A DNA stretch of 42,647 nt from Chara braunii (Eukaryota; Streptophyta; Charophyceae; Charales; Characeae), in NCBI GenBank assembly GCA_003427395.1, contig BFEA01000435.1, forward strand, positions 67,419 to 110,065. Direction: 5' to 3'. The notes under the pieces were generated by a model, which was not told where the DNA came from, did no database searches, and was given only the letters and a program-made list of their open reading frames with translations. The first letter of the stretch is position 1. Each line of letters starts with the position of its first letter. This document shows positions 1 through 9,108 of this stretch, one piece after another. The position numbers and the translations under genes were made by a program.

Positions 1-95
1 TTTTTTTTTCGCGTTCGGCCGAACGTCCGAACGCGTCGAGAGGGGTTCCCAAACGTTCGGGTGTTCGGGTTCGGGTGTTCGGCCCGTTTCGAACG
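1..95. repeat. GTTCG/CGAAC-rich low-complexity repeat
   Basis: The first 95 bases are built from many GTTCG and CGAAC pentamers, in phrases such as cgttcggccgaacg and gttcgggtgttcggg. The same composition returns at 981-1,030 and 1,225-1,295. It has no coding character and is probably the edge of a repeat element. Confidence 0.6.
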
Positions 96-959
96 CCAGC
101 AACCCTGATTGCTAATATTATTTTTACTATTATTATTTTATTGTCAAGAAATTTTTGTTTGGCACCAATCAATCGGGTAGTTTAGCAATCAAACCTGATG
201 CGGCAAATGACGATCAATCAAGGAGCTGAGCGACGGAGCAGCCAATCGCAGTGAGCCTACTTGTGGATCGTCAATTTTTGGGCGATCCGTGTCATGCCAG
301 CCGGAAACTACTTCCGGGACATTGTTGCCACACAGATTCCATGAGCACTTTCACATGCGCATCCAGCTCTGCTACGCAAGCGCCGTCGCTCTCCGCAACT
401 ACACTAAGACATCATGATTCACCACGACTATCCGTGGCCCATTTTTCGAGTATGCAATGGTGACCGGACAAGGTTTCAAGGACCTTAAGACTCGTTCGCG
501 CAGGTTTTGACTGCCGTGCCATTCACTTGACGACGACCATCAGAACCTGTCGACTTGTGCACCGATGTGCTGAACAGCGATGCTGGCCGTTGGGCAACAT
601 CACCATTGCAGATTTCATATCTTTCCTTTGCTCTTTCTTTGTCTCTGTCTCTCTCTCCCTCTCTGCATATGTCCACATGCATTTGTCTACTTTTGTCTTC
701 CTCTCGCTCATTCGTTGTCTCTCTCTCTTGCTGGCATGATGGCCATCGTCATGTCCATGAAACGGCAGCAGGCGAGCCCGAAACAGGCAACCAGCGCGAA
801 GGATTCTTCAAGTCCTCGAATATGTGCACAAACGAGTAATGAAGTTGAACATGCGAGTGACGTGTGGAGACGCCATGGCCTGTGGTTATTCGAGACGTTG
901 ACGACGAACTTGACGTGGACGATGATGTCGTGGGTCAGTCGTGGTCTGCGTAGCACGGC
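96..959. other. No gene recognised
   Basis: Several short overlapping open frames exist on both strands, but none has a recognisable domain and they contradict one another. A CT-rich stretch (about 625-735) explains the Leu/Ser-rich translations. I see no repeat or RNA gene here. Confidence 0.5.
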
Positions 960-1045
960 GAACGTGTCCGCACCCCTTCACGTTCGCGCGAACATGTTCG
1001 CGCGTTCGTGCGAACATGTCAGGGCGAACGTAATTTTTTTTCGTA

Positions 1046-1083
<38 letters not shown>

Positions 1084-1300
1084 TTCTTCGGTTTTTGATT
1101 TTTTAACTCATGATTGGGTACGAATTTGAACATGACTCCAAGGCAAAACTTTCTTGTATTGTTGTTTTACATAACATATATTGTTTTCATATTTTTTGGA
1201 GATTGTTTTTTTTTTTTTTTTATGTTCGTGTTCGGAGGATTTTCGGCGCTTGTTCGCGTTCGGGCGAACATGTTCGCGTTCGCCTCCGAACATGAACACG
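960..1300. repeat. GTTCG palindrome cluster with (AT)n and poly-T
   Basis: Positions 985-1,004 form a perfect 20-bp palindrome centred on AACATGTT and flanked by CGCGCG on each side. Positions 1,264-1,277 are a second palindrome with the same core (GCGAACATGTTCGC). Between them lie an (AT)n tract at about 1,049-1,080 and a poly-T tract at about 1,206-1,221. The arrangement suggests a GTTCG-rich repeat element around AT-rich spacer. Confidence 0.6.
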
Positions 1301-2199
1301 GTGCTACGTATGTCGTGGTACATGACGTACCTTGGAGGTCAGTGTTGGCGGGCGGCGATGTCTTAGCGTAGTTTTCGTTGATGTCGACGTAGACACAGCG
1401 ACAACGCCATCGCGTAAGAAAGTGTGTCAGAAATGGCAGAGCTTCTGTGCTGCGTCAATCACACGAAAGGTATTTCCAACAGGCAAGTCAAGGTTGGCCC
1501 TCATTCCGACTCACCTCATGCGGGCCCACTACGCAAGTCGAAGCCTGATCTTCCTATGCGCAAATTGTTCGGCTATCAATGGCCAGGGCGTCGCTTTTGG
1601 TCCTGTCGGGCGGAACGGCCCATCGGCGTGTGGCGAAAAATGTTCAGCAACCCGTCATTAGGTTACGTAAATTTCTTCCCACTGAGGTTTGTCATCAACA
1701 CAGGCCACTGCAATTACGCCACCTGTACTCACATTTATGATCGGGCCACGTGGCGTAGGGCTATGTGACACTCGCGGCCTAGGCCGTGGGCATTTCGGCC
1801 GCTGCGGTCGAGATTCTTGGTCGCGGCCGCGGCCGATGAGGCCCAGTCCGCGGCCTGTTTTTTCAATATTCTCCCCTTCCCCCTAAAAATACGTAAACAA
1901 AAAACAAATATATATGGGGGTGTAGGGCTTAAAAAACCCTACACTCCTTTTTTTTTTTTTTTGGAATCCGACATTGTTTAAGATTTTTAAAAAATCAGAA
2001 ACTAAAATCGATTTAAAAAATAATAATAAAAAAAAAATAAAGAAAAGCATGATTTTTTTTTGCCATTTTTTATCATGAGATATATGGTCCCTAAGTACAC
2101 CTGTATTTTTTTTAGAATCGGATTTTTCTTTTTTGCAGGGAAATGAGGTGTTTTAAAAAAATAAAGATGCAAAATTTCAAAATAAATAACAAAAAAACG
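1301..2199. other. No gene recognised; GGCC-rich block and AT-rich tail
   Basis: Positions 1,332-1,768 contain overlapping open frames of about 110 codons with no recognisable domain. Positions 1,770-1,860 are extremely rich in GGCCGCGGCC-type words, like the block at 18,180-18,255. After about 1,880 the sequence becomes AT-rich with A and T runs. Confidence 0.5.
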
Positions 2200-2345
2200 G
2201 TTTGATTGATTGATTGATTGTTTGATTTCATTTAATTGATTGATTTTTATTTTTATTTTTTTATTATTTTTATTTTTTTTTGTGTGTGTGTGTGTGAGAG
2301 AGAGAGAGAAAAAAAAAAGGTACGTCTCTGACGTTTCGGCTGCGC

Positions 2346-2411
<66 letters not shown>

Positions 2412-2455
2412 CTGTGTGTGTGTGTTTGTGTGCGTGTGTTTATGTGTGTGTGTGT
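2200..2455. repeat. Microsatellites (TTGA)n, (GA)n, (TG)n
   Basis: A TTGA tetranucleotide run (about 2,203-2,245) is followed by TG, then GA (2,296-2,310), then a long imperfect (TG)n to 2,455. The (TG)n runs directly into the start of the 2.7 kb direct repeat copy A. Confidence 0.9.
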
Positions 2456-2838
2456 TTCGTGTGACAAATTGCAAAGCAATTTAACAACCTGGCTTAGCTT
2501 CGAACAATATTGAAAATAATAGCATACCATTGTCACGACTGAGCAAAGTTTCCTGCTCTTTCATTGCATGGGTCACCTTCGTACACCTACAGCCATAGCC
2601 AACCATTTCCTATTTTCACATTGCCATTAACCACTAAGCATACATGGGGGGCGAAGAAAGGCGGAGTGGGGAAGGGAGGAAAAGGCAGGGGCAGGAAGAG
2701 GAGAAGGGGTTAGGAGCAGATGACACTTCTTTGACAGGACCGATTTCAAGATTCGAAGGGTGGCGCATCCCTTAAGCGTTTTTCGCTGTTTGCACCAAAC
2801 GGCTCATCAGAGGGAATGATGGGCTATAATCCTAGCGT

Positions 2839-3066
2839 GGCCTTCTATATCACTTAGACCAATTACCAGTTGAATAGGGGCGACTCTAGTAGCCTATGCG
2901 AGATTCAAAGGCGAAAGTCTAGAGAGGGGGTAGGGATCCGCTGTGAATCTGGGTGGCCTTCTACATCTGCTGGACCAATTACCAGCATGAGTAGGGGCGA
3001 CTTAGGTAGCGTTAGGACAGGAGAGATAGGGCAAGGTGCAGTAGGATGGCAGTGTGGGAGGTAGAT
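2839..3066. repeat. 114-bp tandem duplication inside copy A
   Basis: Two adjacent units each begin tggccttcta and contain accaattaccag, then a gagtaggggcgact-like phrase. They start at about 2,839 and 2,953. The same pair is present in copy B (about 15,391 and 15,508), so the duplication predates the copying of the larger repeat. Confidence 0.7.
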
Positions 3067-3553
3067 GAGGGTGTTGGGATATTTTTAGAACTGTGTACTA
3101 TAATGCAGAGTCAAGGGGGCTGCGGGGTAAGGCATCCGAGGGTTATGGGGGTTGGAGGGAGGTGAGTGATGGTTACCGTGTGTGCATTGATGTCTGCGTC
3201 AGTGACATGTCCGTCTAAGGTGATTGTTGACATTGTCAAAAAAGGTTGGGCTGGTTCGCTATCTTGCAGTTAATGTCTAACCGCGGGTTCGGAGCGCAGC
3301 GCCAAGCCAAGGTTCTACGTTGGACACGTCGTGTGCCTGGGGGTTTGCCTTGCTTGGTAGTAATGAAGAATGCGGTGCAAGGAAGGAGCTTACGCTAGGT
3401 CTGCCGCAGCTATCTCACAGCGAGGTACCAGTATCTTGCAACCTTGCTGGTTCCGTGAGCGCTTGTCGAGGCATAGACACGCCGTACGACTGAGGAGGGA
3501 TTATGTGCTCTCACCATGTACAAATGCAGGCGGTGTGTGTTTGTGTTGGTTTG

Positions 3554-4560
3554 CGGGGTGGTGTTGGTTGTGCGTGGTGTTCTACACGTTTTTACTGTTC
3601 GTGCATAATTATTTTTAATATTTTTTTAGTGTCTAGGGGGTGTTTGTGCTATAGTTCGCGTGTGTGGTGCGCTAGGCATATGTTCTGCCCGGGAGGGTTG
3701 GGGTTAGTGTGTGTATTTTTGTGATTATAGCTTAGATATGGGGTCTGTAGCAGATGGTCTGCGTACCATTGGCTAGGCGGGAATTCTTTTTTGTCTGTTA
3801 GTGTCTTCGATCGTTTTATTTTTTATATTATTACAAACGGTCTACGATTTTATAACGTTTTGGTGGGTTGTTTTTTTGTTTTTAGTTCAGGTCATGGCGT
3901 CGTCTGTTGTTTTTCAAGTCTACCGTTAGTGTGTGCTCGTGCTAGTAGTTTGTTTTTTTTGGAAGATTTTGTCGTATACTGGTGTATGATTCAGCTTTAG
4001 TGTCGGTGTGCTTACTTATGGTTATTTTGTAGGTGACGGGGTGGTGTTGGTTGTGCGCGGTGTTCTACACGTTTTTACTGTTCGTGCATAATCATTTTTA
4101 ATATTTTTTGTGGTGTGTGGGGGGTGTTTTGTGCTATAGGTCGCGTGTGTGGTGCGCTACGCATATGTTCTGTCCGGGAGGGTTGGGGTTAGTGTGTGTA
4201 TTTTTGTGATTATAGCTCAGATATGGGGTCTGTAGCAGATGGTCTGCGTACCTTTAGCTAGGCTGGAATTTTTTTTTGTCTCTTAGTGTCTTTGATCGTT
4301 TTATTTTATTATATTATTACGGACGGTCTACGATTTTTTAACGTTTTGGCGGGTTGTCTTTTTGTTTTTAGTTCAGGTCATGGCGTCGTCTGTTGTTTTT
4401 CAAGTCTACCGTTAGTGTGTGCTTGTGTTAGTAGTTTGTTTTCTTTGGAAGATTTTGTTGTATATGGGTTTCTATGTTTCGTTTTTGTGCGGGGGTGTAC
4501 AGGTGTATGATTCAGCTTTAGTGCCAATGTGCTTACTTGTGGTTATTTTGTAGTTGACGG
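3554..4560. repeat. ~0.5 kb tandem duplication inside copy A
   Basis: Unit 1 starts at 3,554 and unit 2 at 4,037. Both begin cggggtggtgttggttgtgc and end with a gattcagctttag...cttact...ggttattttgtag phrase. Unit 1 lacks about 35 bases next to gtata (near 3,976) that unit 2 retains. The same duplication occurs in copy B. Confidence 0.85.
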
Positions 4561-4619
4561 ATTCTCATTTCTCGTTTCTTTATTGGGCCGTATGCAGGGT
4601 TTTTTTTTTTTTTTTTATC

Positions 4620-5023
4620 GGGGGGGGGGGGGGGGGGGGTTATATAGAGGCCTGTATTTTTTCAAGGGATTCTGTCTTACTCGTGGTGTTTTTGTGCTTG
4701 TGTTAGCGCGTCTTTCAGGCCCTAAGGGTGTGCATGCGTGTGCCTGTGAGGGTGTCTGTTCATCTTTCTTAGTTTATTTTGTATATTTGTTTATTTTATA
4801 AGGGTCCGTATGTGTAAGTTTCGCGTGTATGTATGTGTGTTTCGAGTTGGTGTGTGCATGTAATATTTTATTTACTCTTTTTTTTTGGGCCTAAATGTAT
4901 GACTATATGCATAAGTGCGTGTTTGTAAGTGTGTGTTTATTCTATTCATTGTGGGTCTGTATATACGTGTATATGTGTATGTGTGTATGTATATGTGTCT
5001 TAAAGTATAATAATAATAAAAAA

Positions 5024-5071
<48 letters not shown>

Positions 5072-5150
5072 TTCTTATAGGTTTTATGTGTATGAGTATA
5101 TGTGTATGTGTGTGTGTGTGTGTGTGTGTATGTGTGTGTGTGTGTCCCTC
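4620..5150. repeat. Poly-G, (TAA)n and (TG)n at the end of copy A
   Basis: A run of about 18 G lies near 4,621-4,639. An imperfect (TAA)n tract occupies 5,011-5,070 and (TG)n occupies about 5,101-5,148. The TAA and TG tracts recur at the end of copy B (17,590-17,630 and 17,661-17,711). Confidence 0.85.
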
Positions 5151-5188
5151 CCTCGTTCCCACGTGATGGGGTCCCGCAGGGGGCAGAG

Positions 5189-5233
5189 GTACGGATGACG
5201 ACCTTGCCCCTCCGGGGGATCGCCATCCGTACC
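5189..5233. repeat. Stem-loop next to the 3' end of the RT locus
   Basis: GGTACGGATG (5,189-5,198) is perfectly complementary to CATCCGTACC (5,224-5,233). A short CCCC/GGGG pairing is possible inside the loop. It lies between the stop of the minus-strand RT frame (5,253) and the (TG)n end of repeat copy A, where a 3'-UTR recognition structure could sit. That role is inference. Confidence 0.65.
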
Positions 5234-5252
5234 AGACATGTCTTTCGACAGT

Positions 5253-7790
5253 CTACACACACGTGCCTTGGAGTAGATGTTGGAGGTGTTGGATCTTTGT
5301 ATTTGGGTTACAAGTGTAGGGTTGGTATTGGGTAGTGTTGTTGACGGTCATTCGGATTATGCCTAGGCATTTAGCGGGGTTGAACCCGTTGGCTGTCATT
5401 ATTTCGATGATGTTCATTAGGTCTTTTGCTGCTTGAGTTCGTGAGGTGGTTATAGTCATGATGGTAATTGTTTGTGGGATGAGTATTTTGATTGATTGCA
5501 CGATAGGTCTGTTTGAGTCGAATTTTATGAATCCGTTGACTGGGAAATCAAGTTCTTTTCTTTTGTCAAATTTCGAGGTTTCATATGTGTCAGCTATGTG
5601 GTCAATGATAGTGATAGTGGTATTCAGGAAGGTACATTTGCCAGGTTGGGTATCTTCTGTTGTCTGTTCATTGAGGGTTACAAAGTTGAGCGGGTAGAGA
5701 TAAAACTTACTTCTTTTGCTTTTTACTGCTGTGTTTGTGAATTCTCTAATTCTGGGGTTGTTGATGCAGTTCAGATCATCAAAGTATATGAAACAGTTCT
5801 GGAACAGGGGAAGTAGATGCAGGTTGGGTGCCAGTCATAGTTTCTTCATAAACCTGTTTCATATTGAAAAAAATAAATGCTACACCACATGGGGGAGCAA
5901 CTGAGCCTCATTGGTATTCCTAGTGTCTGTTTCCAGGTGGCGTCACCGAGTGTAGTGTATGCATTTTTCATTAACCAATTGTTCATTTTTTGAATGTCAT
6001 TAGCTGTTAGTATCGTTGCGTTGGTTTGTTTGATAGAAGTTCATGTTACATCGATCTTAAGTTCAGTACCGTTTTCTTCGATGTAGCAGGCGACACTGCT
6101 GTTCCTTCCATATGTTTTTCTAGCTTCTTTGAACGCAAGATCGATGAAGAAATTGACGGCTGCAGGTAGGCCATCTTCAGAATCGTCTGTTGGGATCGTC
6201 CCGTAGCATCTTGTGATATCTGCAGAGTACAGGTCGTGGATGCGTGTGGGTAGGTTGTATATGTAGTCTGATACTGAGTCGATAATCCACCAGAATGGGA
6301 CTCGTACTCCGAATTCTTGTTCTGTTGTTTGCGTGAACATACCACAATGAGTTTTGACCATTTGTGCCATTTTCTTTAGTGTGGGCGCAAATATCCGCTA
6401 GTGGGGAGAAGATCACGTCCGCCGCGTTTGTTAGCCATCTGAATGTGTTCTTATGTTTCTTATATGTTGCCATTAGGTAGGGTAATTCTATATTTTCGAT
6501 AGGGGCGTAGGAAAAGTTTGTTTCTATCTGATAGCAGATTGTTTTAATCAGTTCGAAAAAAGGTTAACCGACCCCCCCCTTTTTTCGCCTCAATTTGTAA
6601 GAAAACCATAAGGTCATTTTAAAAAAACTTCATACCGATGTATAGAGTGCACTTCTTACTAACATTTTACAAAAACAAAACAAAAAACAAAAATTAAAAA
6701 CATATGAAACAGCAAGCCAAACGTGCATTTTCATGACATTTTGGCAAAAAAATCGTCATCAAATTTTCACAATTTTCACCACTCTTCACAACACAAATTC
6801 TAATACTCCAAATGACATCAAATTTGACACACAGAAAGCTTGTCCGAATAAAAAAACACGCAAAAAAAAAAATTCCAAAAAAACACAAAAAAAAACTAAA
6901 TTCGGGATCATTCAGGATCATTCATCGTTACCTAGGGCCGAAAAGTGGGGGTCCCCGTTAACCGCTTGTGATCAGTTCATGTGTTGTGCATTCACAGGGT
7001 GTGAAGTCTGTACCTGTGAGTTTGCTTAGTGCAAGGTATCTAATGAGATTAGTACAAGTGAAAGTTGGGGTGTTTGGTGCCTTGTCAACGCCTGATATGT
7101 AGAAGTGTTGTGTCAAGAATTCAATTTCATTTTTAGTGCTTGGTTTTTCTAGATCAAATGTGGTTGGTCTATGAAAACTTGCGCAATTATTGTTTATAAT
7201 GTGTGTGAGTCGTTGTTGTGCTGCTGTCAGTTGTTCATCAGATATGATCATCCTTTCCTGATTGATTATTTGGACTGTTTTGTGTAAGGCCTTCTTGTAT
7301 TCCCTCCGGATCTCATTTTTGTTGTATGGTTTGAGTGGGATATGGTTGAGTCATTTTTTGACTTGACTTCTCAACTCTAGGTTTCGTATTATGTTGGCAT
7401 CTAGGGTGATGACATGTGGTTGGATTGCGTCATCTCCGCAACTTTGGATGGACTGCCCGTATATGTGATGTTGGCAGAAGCATGTTTGGTCTTGTTGTGT
7501 GTACCATTGAGTGAGTTCGAATTTCTTGAATACAGCCGCGGGTTTGTACAGTTGTTTGGCTAGGTGGTTGTCATATGTACATCCAAAGGTTATATTTTGT
7601 AGTCTTTCTGTTGCCTGTAGGTTGTGTTCGTGGAGTATGTTAGTGAACATATTTTTGGTCTTTATTATTTCCATAAGTCTGTTTGCGTAGTGTAGGTGTA
7701 CGATCTTCTTGCGTGGTTCTGCAGCTTTCCTCCAGCCCCTTCGTCCATCTTCCATGACTTGTAAGTTGTTGACCTGTTTAGGTAACACAG
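5253..7790 (-). pseudogene. Decayed reverse transcriptase, possibly Penelope-like
   Basis: Minus-strand translation in order gives: a Cys-containing N-terminal part (about 7,788-7,354); LPYLMATYKKHKNTFRWL, a fingers motif (about 6,480-6,420); SADITRCYGTIP, RT motif A with the catalytic Asp (about 6,220); GIPMRLSCSP, motif B (about 5,910); and FIYFDDL, motif C (about 5,780). FLNTTI and a thumb-like FIKFDSNRP segment follow, ending at the stop at 5,253. An FLD-like box after motif C recalls Penelope-like RTs, but no GIY-YIG endonuclease is visible, and the family could be another algal RT lineage. Stops lie at 7,351-7,353 and 5,835-5,837. Frameshifts lie near 6,390, 6,045 and 5,850, and a 416-bp MITE interrupts the locus. 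Without the MITE the span is about 700 codons. It is flanked by 2.7 kb direct repeats and follows the unrecognised protein at 8,493-10,808 on the same strand. Confidence 0.8.
6555..6970. mobile_element. 416-bp MITE inside the RT pseudogene
   Basis: ATCAGTTC occurs at 6,547-6,554 and again at 6,971-6,978, an 8-bp target-site duplication. Exactly seven bases inside each copy is GGTTAAC in inverted orientation, followed by a C-rich then TTTTCG segment (left gaccccccccttttttcg, right complement gggaccccc acttttcg). The outermost seven bases match poorly. The interior is A-rich and has no gene. An 8-bp duplication suggests the hAT superfamily. On the minus strand, removing the element plus one duplicate joins ...HEL to IKTICYQ... 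in one frame, which shows the boundaries are right. Confidence 0.8.
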
Positions 7791-8492
7791 ACAGTTACAG
7801 TCTTTGGTAAGTATACCATTTTTTTTTGTTCTTATGAGTGTATTTCTCTGCTGATTGCAAAAGTTGTAGGCTTATGTTGGCATCCACAGTAATATTTTGT
7901 TTTATTCTCGGGTTGAGGTTTTATGTCTGGGTTTTGCCTTTGTGGTTATATTTATTTGTTATTTATGGTGGAGTTATGAAGGAAGGGTAAGCTTAGAAGG
8001 TGGTTGGTATGTCTTTCTTGGGGGTACTCTAAAAAAGGTTATAGTTGCATGGCGTTGGGGGGATCTTCTTTGGGTTTTAGGACTGGAAGTGAGTAGAGGG
8101 TATGGAGTAGTAAGATAGGCATGCCGAGACAGTGGTACTTTTGCATCAGTGAGTTAACCTCTTAAAAAAAACAGGGGGAACCAGATTTAAATTCAATATA
8201 AATAAGATTTGTATGACCAAGGCATTAAGGGTTCTGCGCTTGGCAGGCCTTCCTGCGTTGTCTGTCGAGAACACAGGCTTTCGTAATCAACTGGGTAACT
8301 TATAAAAAAAAAGGTGCTACGGTCGAACCATCTGAGTGGGTCTTCGACCGAGGACCCAGGCTATTTACTCGAGAACCTCAATGGTCTGTAGAAAACAACG
8401 GGGGCTCTAGAACCAGCCTGCCTTATAGCGTCACCGATTGAGTACCTGAGCATTCTAGTTTTTGTTGCCAACTACCAAATGCATCCTATAGT
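7791..8492. other. No gene recognised
   Basis: A 73-codon open frame at 7,897-8,118 (plus) has no features. CGGTCGAA (8,320-8,327) and TTCGACCG (8,343-8,350) form a small perfect inverted repeat. If the flanking RT and unrecognised protein belong to one element, this would be the spacer between its two ORFs. Confidence 0.5.
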
Positions 8493-8858
8493 CTAGAGGT
8501 GGGAGAGTGCTAATCTACCGCTATCGTAGTCATTGCGCAGGTCCCTTCTGATGGACTTGCTGTGAGCGGAGCCTTCGTTGTTGCGTGTGTTGACTTCACT
8601 GGTAGTTTCAGTACCAGACCGAGCGAGGGAATCTTCAACATCGAAGTTCTTGAAGATGTGGCCAAATGTGCTGATTGCTCTGACTGGCGTATCCGGAGAC
8701 GGTGATCCGACGTTGATAGCAGTCTGTCGTCTGGCGCCATCTTCAATGTCTTGGTGTGGGACATGGATGGCTTGGGCTGGTGGTGGTCGTGTATTCACCT
8801 CTTGTGTCTGTTGTCTGACAATCAGGTTGCGTGTGGGTAACCAGCTGAGACTGCCCAC
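8493..8858 (-). CDS. Unrecognised protein, C-terminal segment
   Basis: A minus-strand open frame of up to 121 codons ends at 8,493. The translation has balanced composition (for example FGHIFKNFDVEDSLARSG, then a charged end RRDLRNDYDSGRLALSHL) and reads like real protein, unlike the competing frames. It is in a different frame from the large frame ending at 9,109, with a Thr/Pro/Gln/His-rich stretch between. I read it as the C-terminus of the same protein after one or more frameshifts. There is no domain I recognise and no credible start of its own. Confidence 0.4.
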   Translation of the reverse strand: MGSLSWLPTRNLIVRQQTQEVNTRPPPAQAIHVPHQDIEDGARRQTAINVGSPSPDTPVRAISTFGHIFKNFDVEDSLARSGTETTSEVNTRNNEGSAHSKSIRRDLRNDYDSGRLALSHL

Positions 8859-9108
8859 AAGCCTGATTGCTTAGCCAATCTGCAGGGATGTAGGACGGGA
8901 GGAGAGAGTTGTGGGGAGACGTGTGTTTGGCAGTGTGTTTGGTAGCGGGAGGAGTGGTGGTATTGTGGGGTTGTTGTGCACGGGAGCGAGGACGTTGGTG
9001 ATGAATTGTTGGGCTTGCATGTGCTGGTTGGTGTTTGCTTGGTTTTTGTTCTTGCGTGATCTCGTGTTTGTGCGTCGTGCTGCATTGCGGTTGGTTCTTC
9101 GTGGCCCG

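Larger units (their letters stand above)
2450..5150. repeat. 2.7 kb direct repeat, copy A
   Basis: This segment is colinear with 14,996-17,711 at an offset of about 12.55 kb from its first bases (gtgacaaattgcaaagc at 2,461 versus 15,009) to its last (ttcttatag at 5,072 versus 17,631). By eye the copies are roughly 93-95% identical, with scattered point changes and small indels. Both ends are TG-rich microsatellite. Short open frames inside (for example 2,870-3,064) differ between copies mainly at amino-acid-changing positions, so I do not call them genes. The copies lie in the same orientation either side of a reverse transcriptase locus. They could be long terminal repeats or pseudo-LTRs of that element; a segmental duplication is the alternative. 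Confidence 0.85.

Noticed and set aside
580-1098. 172-codon plus-strand open frame
   Set aside because: It runs through CT-rich sequence, a GTTCG palindrome and the (AT)n microsatellite; the translation is low complexity with no domain.
981-1300. LexA-like operator (CGAAC...GTTCG)
   Set aside because: The spacing resembles a Gram-positive SOS box, but the context is eukaryotic repeat DNA with many such words and no associated gene.
2870-3064. 64-codon frame present in both 2.7 kb repeats
   Set aside because: The differences between copies are almost all amino-acid changing and the frame lies across a 114-bp tandem duplication, so its preservation reflects recent duplication rather than coding.
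5150-5260. Hammerhead ribozyme near the RT 3' end
   Set aside because: Penelope-like elements can carry one, but I could not find the CTGATGA and GAAA core on either strand; only a plain stem-loop is present.
4942-5262. His/Thr-rich frames on the minus strand
   Set aside because: They translate only the (TG)n and (TAA)n microsatellites.
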